A stretch of DNA of 64,000 nucleotides from an uncultured bacterium. GTDB taxonomy: Bacteria > Bacillota > Clostridia > Lachnospirales > Lachnospiraceae. The translations under genes and the position numbers were made by a program. Positions 42,302-49,900 of this stretch are shown one piece after another (within the stretch, counting starts at the first letter, position 1; each line of letters starts with the position of its first letter). The notes beneath the pieces were generated by a model. The model saw only the letters and a program-made list of their open reading frames with translations, searched no databases and was not told the DNA's origin. Location: the NCBI GenBank assembly GCA_948467735.1, contig CAOKFN010000003.1:62001-126000 (forward strand). The letters run 5' to 3'.

Positions 42302-42472
42302 ATGAAAAAGGAAATAGAAGGAGCGTCAGAGGTTAAGGAAGCGCGAGAAATGGAGGAGATGCTAGAGATTAAGGAAGCGCGAGAAATGGAGGAGATGTTA
42401 GGGATTAAGGAAGCGCGAGAAATGGGGAAGGCGTTAGAGGTTAAGGAAGCGCAAGAAATGGAGGAGACATGA
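42302..42472 (+). CDS. Possible 56-residue repeat peptide (12-residue units)
   Basis: An ATG at 42302 opens a frame beginning MKKEIEGASEVKEAREMEEM and containing four copies of a 12-residue unit like IKEAREMEEMLE, a strongly charged coiled-coil pattern. GGGGGA lies 11 bases upstream and favours a nearby out-of-frame ATG. Past the stop, related but frame-broken units continue to about 42536. It may be a decaying repeat gene, or a repeat array with no coding role, ahead of the ABC exporter genes. Confidence 0.3.
   Translation: MKKEIEGASEVKEAREMEEMLEIKEAREMEEMLGIKEAREMGKALEVKEAQEMEET
42332..42466 (+). repeat. 36-base tandem repeat, about four copies
   Basis: Units start at 42332, 42368, 42404 and 42440, with the pattern GTTAAGGAAGCGCGAGAAAT continuing to 36 bases. 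Degenerate copies follow to about 42536. The period is a multiple of three and the units are over 85 percent alike by eye. Confidence 0.9.
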
Positions 42473-42576
42473 GAAATGAAAGAAGCGAGAGAAAGGAAGA
42501 GGCATTAAAAATCAAGGAAGTACAGGAAAAGTAAAAGGTATTTGAAATTAAGAAATACGGCATATCAAGGAAAGGA

Positions 42577-44514
42577 ATGAATGTAAGCGTGAAGAAAAAG
42601 GACGAAACAAATAGAAAAAGTAATCTCCAAAACCAAAAATCACACCCCGGATCGGCATCCGAATCCGTTCAAAAGTCAAGGGAAAAAAGCAAATATTCCA
42701 AGCCGGGCAGTCTTGTGTGGGCGATGAAGAAGCTGTGGAATACACACAAGGGCATTCTCTTTTTTGCATTTGCGAGAGGGCCTTTGGATGTGGCGAGCTC
42801 GCTTGTGGGCGCTTATTTTTCAAAGGTTCTTATAGACCGAATAGGGGAAGGGAGGACTTTTGAAGAGCTGGCGGTAACGACACTGACTTTTGTGGCGGCG
42901 CTCATGGTTCTGCAGCTGTTAAGCCGATATGTGAGGGGAAAGCTCAGCGGTGTGAACTATTATCCCACAACGGTGTATCAGAATGAGATAGGGGCGTTTG
43001 TGGGCTATGAAACGGATTACGAGAATACGGAGAGGCAGGATTTTAAGAAAATAGAGGGCTATGCATGGAGGGATGCCAGCGAGGGAAGGTGTTCGCTGGA
43101 ATTTATTTGGGAGAATATTTACAACTTTTTTAAGCATGCCCTTGGGATTTTTACTTACGCGTCTCTTATGGCGGCGCTGAACCCGGTTATTTTCGCGGCG
43201 GTGGCTTTGGTGTCCGCGCTTTCTTATGTTACGACCCGCTGGCAGACCCGGTATCGTGAGAAAAATAAGCACAAGTGGGAGAAGGAGTCCCGAAAGAAGG
43301 AGTATTTGGAGAGGCTTTCCGACAATTTCCCCAAGGCGAAGGATATCAAGCTGTATGGGCTGGAGGAGTGGCTTAATAAATTGATGCGGGATTATCAGGC
43401 TTATATTCTCATGTGGGATAAGCGGTGCAGCCTGCGGGGAGTCTGGGCCGCGCTGCTGGCCGGTGTGATGACTCTGTTTCAGAACGGCATTGCGTACATT
43501 GTCTTGATTGAGTCTTTGGCGGCGGGAAATATTACCGTGGGAGACTTTGTCTTTTATTTCGGGCTGGTGGGGAGCATCGCGGGATTTCTACAGGGGTTAA
43601 TCAAAGACATTGCGGGTCTGAGCGCCCGGGCGGACAAGATTGTGTATTACAGGGAGCTTTATGATTATCCCAGCCGTTTCAATCACGGAGAGGGCTGCGC
43701 GCTGCCTGCGGGGCCGATCAGAATTGAGCTGAAGGATGTATGGTATCGCTACGACGGCGCAAAGGAGGATACGCTAAAAGGTATTAACCTATGCATTGAG
43801 GCCGGGGAAAGTCTGGCGCTGGTGGGCGTAAACGGCGCGGGCAAGACAACGCTGATCAAGCTGATCTGCGGGATGTACATGCCTTCTAAGGGAGAAATTC
43901 TGGTAGGAGGAAAGCGGATAGAGGAGTATAACATCGAGGAATATTATTCCATGATTTCCGCGGTGTTTCAAGAAATCTGGCCCGCCGCGTTTACCGTTTT
44001 TGAGTTTGTGGCCAGCGCGGATCTTGAGCGGCCTTCCGCAAGAGAGGGGGCGGCGGCCGCGATGAAGGCCGCTGGAATTTATGAGAAAATAGCGGGCCTT
44101 CAAAACGGCATGGACACGCATTTGATGAAAGGAATTTACGATGACGGCGTGGATTTGTCGGGAGGAGAGATGCAGAAGCTTGTTCTGGCCCGGGCCATAT
44201 ACAAGGACGGCCCCGTCTTGGTGCTGGACGAGCCCACGGCGGCGCTGGACCCGATTGCCGAGAACAATCTATATCTACAGTATCGCGAGCTGACAAAGGG
44301 GAAAACCTCCATTTACATTTCCCACCGTTTCGCCTCCACACGCTTCTGCGACCGCATTGTTCTTCTGGAGGACGGCCGCATCAAGGAAAGCGGAACCCAT
44401 GAGGAGCTTATGAAGTTAAACGGCAGATACGCCTATATGTTCGACGTCCAGAGCAAATATTATAAAGACGGCCCAAAAGACCAGACCCTCCAAAACATCC
44501 CCGAGGGCGCATAA
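42577..44514 (+). CDS. ABC exporter half-transporter (permease-ATPase fusion) 1
   Basis: A 645-residue protein: a charged N-terminal extension of about 45 residues, a six-segment membrane domain (about 50-340), and a nucleotide-binding domain with Walker A GVNGAGKTT, signature LSGGEMQK, Walker B LVLDEPTAALD and the H-loop ISHRFAS. There is no C39 peptidase domain. It is followed, after a hairpin element, by a second half-transporter of the same class, so the two probably form a heterodimer. Such pairs export peptides, lipids or drugs. The nearby regulator and kinase genes suggest a signal- or antibiotic-responsive system. The substrate is unknown. Confidence 0.93.
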   Translation: MNVSVKKKDETNRKSNLQNQKSHPGSASESVQKSREKSKYSKPGSLVWAMKKLWNTHKGILFFAFARGPLDVASSLVGAYFSKVLIDRIGEGRTFEELAVTTLTFVAALMVLQLLSRYVRGKLSGVNYYPTTVYQNEIGAFVGYETDYENTERQDFKKIEGYAWRDASEGRCSLEFIWENIYNFFKHALGIFTYASLMAALNPVIFAAVALVSALSYVTTRWQTRYREKNKHKWEKESRKKEYLERLSDNFPKAKDIKLYGLEEWLNKLMRDYQAYILMWDKRCSLRGVWAALLAGVMTLFQNGIAYIVLIESLAAGNITVGDFVFYFGLVGSIAGFLQGLIKDIAGLSARADKIVYYRELYDYPSRFNHGEGCALPAGPIRIELKDVWYRYDGAKEDTLKGINLCIEAGESLALVGVNGAGKTTLIKLICGMYMPSKGEILVGGKRIEEYNIEEYYSMISAVFQEIWPAAFTVFEFVASADLERPSAREGAAAAMKAAGIYEKIAGLQNGMDTHLMKGIYDDGVDLSGGEMQKLVLARAIYKDGPVLVLDEPTAALDPIAENNLYLQYRELTKGKTSIYISHRFASTRFCDRIVLLEDGRIKESGTHEELMKLNGRYAYMFDVQSKYYKDGPKDQTLQNIPEGA

Positions 44515-44516
44515 AA

Positions 44517-44712
44517 CCTGTCTCGGAACAAGTTCCCGCTTGCGGGAACTGGAATAAAAGAGACCGGAACAAGTTCTTACAAGCGAGGACTGGAATATAA
44601 AAACAGTCTCGGAACGGAAGCGCCCGGAAGGAAATTTCAGCTGTGCCCTATACAGATGAAATTTTCTTCCCCTTATGGGCGCTGTAGTGCAGAGACGGTA
44701 CTGGAATAGGAG
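44517..44712 (+). repeat. Intercistronic hairpin element between the two ABC half-transporter genes
   Basis: The element begins three bases after the first ABC stop. It has the perfect small hairpin AGTTCCCGC/GCGGGAACT (44531-44550), a second degraded small unit, AAAAACAGTCTCGGAACGGA, and a long hairpin with outer GTCTC/GAGAC, AGCGCCC/GGGCGCT and GGAAGGAAATTTCA/TGAAATTTTCTTCC, with CTGT/ACAG at the tip. It ends CTGGAATAGGAG; the AGGAG is seven bases from the start at 44720. Confidence 0.95.
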
Positions 44713-44719
44713 AATAACA

Positions 44720-46537
44720 ATGCGTAAAAATAACATAACAATACAGGCGTTTAAGATGTACAGCGCCTACAATCCCAAATATTTCCCCATCAAGTTTCTG
44801 GAGACCATGTTCAACAATATATCCCCTTATTTTAATTTATGGCTGTCCTCCGAGATTGTGACGGCGTTGTATGAGGGGAGGGACCGGGGAGAAATCTACC
44901 TGCTTGTGGCGGTGACGCTATTAGGAAATCTCCTGATCAGGGCTTTGGGGGCGCTTTTGAGGAGAACGGCCGATACCCAGCTTGCCGTCTTGGAGAATGA
45001 GGAAGCGGCGGCGTTTAACCGAAAGGTATTATCGCTGGATTACGACAAGCTGGAAAATCCGGATATCAGAAAGCACAGGCGGAAAATCATAGAAAACTCG
45101 TGGATTAACTGGTATGGGGTCAAGCAGATGAGGGAAACGGTGCATGATATGATGCGCAGCTTCGTCAATTTCTTTTTCTGTCTGCTGCTTTTTATAGAAA
45201 TGTTTTCTCTGATTGCCAAGGCGGGCTTTCAGGGGATGGGAATTCTTCTTTTTGCCGTTCTTCTAGTGTGTATCGGCGCAAATGTTTTCATGGATTCCTA
45301 TAGTCGAAAGAAAATGTCGATCTGCTGGAAAAAGATGGGAGACTTGATGCTGGATGAAAACCGTCTGGGACAGGGCTATTCCTTGGCGGGACTGGACAAT
45401 CGCATTTACCGCCAAGAAGCCCTGAGGTTCAAAATAAAACAGCAAAATGCCGAGACCCATTTAAGGGTGTTTTCCGAGGCGGAACAGAAAGCGCTCCTCT
45501 ATAATGTACCCACCATCGTCTTGGACTATCTGGTGGAGCTATGCGCCTATTTGATTGTCGTTTTATATTGCGTCATGGGAACGTTCCCTTTGGGCGGCGT
45601 GATCAAATATGTGGGGTACCTGCGCAGAATGACGGGCTATATCGGAGACATCTTTGATTTTAACAGCAAAATTAAGGTAAACGAACCATATCTTCAAGTA
45701 TATCTGGACTTTTTTGCCATCAAAAACGACATGTATCAGGGCAGTCTGGCGGTGGAAAAGCGAAGCGATAAACGGTATGATATTGAATTTAAAAACGTCA
45801 GCTTCAAATATGCGGGAGCGGAGGAATATGCTCTGAAAAATATCAATCTGCGGCTGAAGGTGGGAGAAAGGCTTGCGGTTGTGGGCATGAACGGCAGCGG
45901 AAAGACGACGTTTATCAAGCTGCTCTGCCGCCTGTACGACCCGGACGAGGGAGAAATCCTCATGAATGATTTCAATATCCGGAAATATGATTACAGGCAG
46001 TATCTGGATATTTTCTCGGTGGTATTTCAGGATTACAGCCTGCTTGCCATGCCCCTTGGCAATAATGTGGCGTGCGCCGAGAGCTGGGACAGCGAGAAGG
46101 CGGAGAGGCTTTTAGAGGAGGTGGGGTTTGGCGAGCGGTATGCACAGCTGGAAAAGAAGCTGGATACGCCGCTTTATAAGGATTTTGACAAGGACGGTGT
46201 GAATATTTCCGGCGGAGAGGCACAGAAAATTGCCCTTGCAAGGGCCCTTTACAGGGACGCGCCCTTTATTATTCTGGATGAACCCACCGCGGCCTTAGAC
46301 CCTCTGGCGGAGGCGGAGATTTACTCCAAGTTTGATGAAATCGTGGGGGATAAGACCGCAATCTATATCAGCCACCGCCTGTCTTCCTGCCGTTTCTGCG
46401 ACAAAATCGCGGTGTTTGACAAGGGCAGAATCGTGCAGACAGGCACTCACGAGGAGCTGCTTTCGGATGAAAGCGGCAGATACTATGAGCTTTGGAACGC
46501 GCAGGCCCAATACTATACCGAGAAGGTCGAAGCGTGA
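44720..46537 (+). CDS. ABC exporter half-transporter (permease-ATPase fusion) 2
   Basis: The start at 44720 (MRKNNITIQAFKMYSAYNPK) uses the AGGAG at the end of the hairpin element; the longer frame to 44675 runs back into that element. The 605-residue protein has a membrane domain of about six segments and a nucleotide-binding domain with Walker A GMNGSGKTT, signature ISGGEAQK, Walker B IILDEPTAALD and H-loop ISHRLSS. Both ATPase sites look intact, so neither half is obviously degenerate. It is the likely dimer partner of the preceding gene. A terminator follows at 46733-46756. Confidence 0.93.
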   Translation: MRKNNITIQAFKMYSAYNPKYFPIKFLETMFNNISPYFNLWLSSEIVTALYEGRDRGEIYLLVAVTLLGNLLIRALGALLRRTADTQLAVLENEEAAAFNRKVLSLDYDKLENPDIRKHRRKIIENSWINWYGVKQMRETVHDMMRSFVNFFFCLLLFIEMFSLIAKAGFQGMGILLFAVLLVCIGANVFMDSYSRKKMSICWKKMGDLMLDENRLGQGYSLAGLDNRIYRQEALRFKIKQQNAETHLRVFSEAEQKALLYNVPTIVLDYLVELCAYLIVVLYCVMGTFPLGGVIKYVGYLRRMTGYIGDIFDFNSKIKVNEPYLQVYLDFFAIKNDMYQGSLAVEKRSDKRYDIEFKNVSFKYAGAEEYALKNINLRLKVGERLAVVGMNGSGKTTFIKLLCRLYDPDEGEILMNDFNIRKYDYRQYLDIFSVVFQDYSLLAMPLGNNVACAESWDSEKAERLLEEVGFGERYAQLEKKLDTPLYKDFDKDGVNISGGEAQKIALARALYRDAPFIILDEPTAALDPLAEAEIYSKFDEIVGDKTAIYISHRLSSCRFCDKIAVFDKGRIVQTGTHEELLSDESGRYYELWNAQAQYYTEKVEA

Positions 46538-46684
46538 AGTGTCTGCCGGAGTAAAAAACATCTGCCGAAAGGCGTGCCGTCTGCCAAGGCGTGAAGCACC
46601 TGCCGGAGTAAAAGGCATCTGCCGAAAGGCGTGCTGTCCGCCAAGGCATGAGGCATTTTCTGAAATATAAGGCGTCTGCTGAAC
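46536..46684 (+). repeat. 57-base tandem repeat, 2.6 copies
   Basis: Units begin at 46536 and 46593 (GAAGTGTCTGCCGGAGTAAA and GAAGCACCTGCCGGAGTAAA), with a partial third from 46650. The period is 57 bases. The array starts inside the stop codon of the ABC gene. Both strands are open across it, but no frame has a ribosome binding site. Confidence 0.85.
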
Positions 46685-46732
46685 GAAAGACGATAAATTT
46701 GTCGAAAATTGTCGAGACTTGTCGATGAAAGC

Positions 46733-46756
46733 AGGCGGCCGGATTATCCGCCTTTT
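46733..46756 (+). terminator. Terminator after the ABC exporter genes
   Basis: AGGCGG (46733-46738) pairs with CCGCCT (46748-46753) around a nine-base loop, with TTTT at 46753-46756. Confidence 0.6.
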
Positions 46757-46765
46757 CCAAGATAC

Positions 46766-46794
46766 TTGCCGTTTCGGCCAAATTCGTATATAAT
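46766..46794 (+). promoter_or_regulatory. Promoter of the giant flagellin gene
   Basis: TTGCCG (46766-46771) and TATAAT (46789-46794) are exactly 17 bases apart, a good sigma-A pair rather than a flagellar sigma-28 promoter. A GCCGC/GCGGC hairpin follows near 46850-46866 in the leader. Confidence 0.65.
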
Positions 46795-46924
46795 AACTTT
46801 TAATTACATATGCGAAGCGGTCGTTGACCAAGGCATTTACACGGTAAAGCGCCGCCAAAACAGCGGCTGTTATAATTAAAAGATACAAAGGGGAATTTGT
46901 GTCTTGGAAATGGGGGAATTGAAT

Positions 46925-49900
46925 ATGGCGGGCATTTCGCTAAGGAATAGTCTGGAGGCGTTAAATGCTAACAGGATGCTGGGCATCAATGCGTCTTCAA
47001 GAGCAAAGAGTACGGAAAAGCTTTCTTCGGGATACAAGATTAACCGGGCTGCGGACGATGCGGCAGGGCTGGCCATCTCCGAAAAAATGCGCAAATTAAT
47101 CCGGGGGCTGAATCAGGGCACGTACAACGCTCAGGATGGAGTTTCATGGGTGCAGATAGGAGACGGGGCGCTGGAGGAAGCGCAGGATATGATCAAGAGA
47201 ATGTCGGAGCTGACAATCAAATCCTTGAACGGAACCAATTCAAGCAGCGACAGGGCCGCCTTGGAGGCGGAATTTGAACAGCTTAAGGAGGAGCTGGATC
47301 GTGTCGGAAAGACTACGGAATTTAACGAGATGAATATTTTCTCGGAGCACAAGCCCCTCTGGCATCGCTGTAACGGGGACGTGAAGTGGGAGCCGGATCA
47401 GGTGCATGTGGTGACGGCGGGACAGAACGAACTTTCTTTTATGTATCGGGAGACGGAGGCGAGCGAGCCCCAGATTATGACGATCACGGTGCCGCCGGGG
47501 GAATATTCCACCGTGGAGCTTTTGGACGAAATCGACGATGCGATCGCTTATTCCATGAGCGACAGTATCAGATTTTTCGTGGAATATAATAAGAACGGCT
47601 ATGTTGACGCCACATTGGAGGGCGGCGCCATGCTTGACTGCGTTTTCGGCGGTCTGTCCTATCTTCTGTATGATATGTATAAGGGCGGCACCATGGGAGC
47701 GCTGATCGGTACGACGATCTTTTCCAGCGAGGCCGCGAGGCTGGATATTGTGGCCAATAAAAACGACTCCATGTCTTTTACCATAGAGTATTTTGACGGA
47801 AGAGTGGAGCAGAAGTCCGTGTCCTTGAATGCGGGCAGGTATACCAGATCCCAGCTGATTGACTTAATCAACGCGCAGCTGACAGGCAGTTCCGTGGAGG
47901 CGTCCGCATACGGCACCGGCATCAAGCTGGGAAGCTCCGACGCCATTGTCACCGGTTTTAAGGGGAATATGTTCCGAATTGACGGCGCGGATTACACTTC
48001 CGTGTTCTACGACAATGTGCATTACGGCAGCGTCTCCCAGTATCACGCGGTATTTCGGGGAGGGTATGTGTTGAATACGGACGCCCGGGACGTGGAGCAT
48101 GCGAAGATTAAAATCACCGATAACAATAACGTCCTGACCCTGCAGCCCAACCGCAGGGATACGCCCATCGATCTTGTCATCGACAAGGGCGAATACACCA
48201 TGGAGGAGCTGGCGGGGAAATTAAACGCACTTTTTCAGGCGAACAATCTGGAGCTGAAAGCGTCCGTGATTTCCCAATACGCCTCCGTGGGGGATACAAA
48301 TGTTCCGTTTAGGGGACTGGAGATTCGTTCCGAGCTCAAGGGCCCGGACAGTCTGGTAAATGTGGACAGGAATTCCAGCGCCTTTGACACCCTGTTTGTC
48401 ACCAGAAATTATAATGAATACGGATCCAAGGCTCAGGTGAGGAATGAGACCACCGCGGATAAGGACGCATGGTTTCGGGGCAGCAGAGATTTAGTATTTC
48501 CCCTCACGTTATCTTCCGGCAATGATACCTTTCAAATTGCTTTTAAAAATACGGATTCCGCCGCCGCGGCAGTGACGCTGCAGCTGAGGGATGGACAATA
48601 TAACAGCATGGGGGATTTGATTGCGGAAATCAATGCGAAAATAGGGGCGGACAGCGTCAGCAGCGGGAAGCTTCTGGCCAAGGAGGAGAACGGAAGAATT
48701 CGTATTGACGGCGTATCGGGGCAGGAGATTGACAATGTGACGGTCAAGGCCTTTGGCAGCGATAACGGCTTTGACACGCTGTTTCAAGGGTATATTGAGA
48801 CAGTGTACCACACCAGTCAGTCGGGAAGCTCCATTGTGCTGCCCGGAACCGCCTCCTCCGATTCCATGAATATCACCGTGGACGGAAAAACTTATACGGT
48901 GAAATTCCCCAGCGCCAATCCCACGCAGGATGAAATCAAAAAAGCCATTGAAGATACGATTCAGGCCAATAAGATTACCGCGGCGAATAACTTTGGCACG
49001 GTTTCCGGGAAAGGGTCCAGCAGCGACCGCAATTTCTCCGCCGCCGCCTCGGGCAGCGAGTCGGTCACGCCATGGTCGGATACCGCGTCCGGTTCCTCAC
49101 AGAAGATTGAGGGAATGGTGGGATTTGAATATAACTATCCGGCGGTTCTGGAGCTGGGGCCCCAGCTTAGGGATGTAATGGTGATAAATTCCGGCAATAA
49201 TAATATACTGCTGACCGTGGGCGACGAAAACGGAGAGGTGACGAAGGTTATCACCATTCCTTCGGGAACTTATAATCAGCAGAGTCTGGAGGGCGTTCTT
49301 CGGGACAAAATCAATGAGGCGTTCGGGGCGGACAAGGGAATTACGGTGTCGCGAAACGGCAATAAAATTACTCTGACGTCCAAACTTCCGGAGGGTATGG
49401 ACGGGGGCAGGACTTCTATTAAATGCGGCACGGGGGACAGCAGTTTTTTGAAATACTTAAATACTAAGGAGAGTCCGGCGGTCTGCGCCAGCACCGTCTC
49501 ACTGGCGCCTTCCATCACGATTGCGGCGGGCAGCAATCAGTTTACTTTCCAATATACCGCGGGCGGCAGCACCCGTAACATTACGCTGAACTTGGACGCG
49601 GGAAATTATACCCCGTCCTCCATTGTGGCGCAGATTCAGACACAGCTGAATAAAACGGGCACGGGCATTCAAGCCTCCCTTTCCAATAGCGGACAGCTGG
49701 TGCTGACCTCCGCCGCCGCGGGAAGCGGGACATCCATTTCCTACCACACAAGTACGGCGGGCAGCGCCATGGAAGCCCTGTACGGGCCGCTGACGGGAGC
49801 GTCCCCGGCCAATATTGTGGTTCCCGGCAATATACAGAGTCCCATTACGATTCCCCCCGGGGGACAGGATTTTTCGATTATAGTCAACGGCACAAAGGAG

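Noticed and set aside
42332..42536. Considered as a CRISPR array
   Set aside because: The repeats are contiguous 36-base units with no unique spacers and no cas genes nearby.
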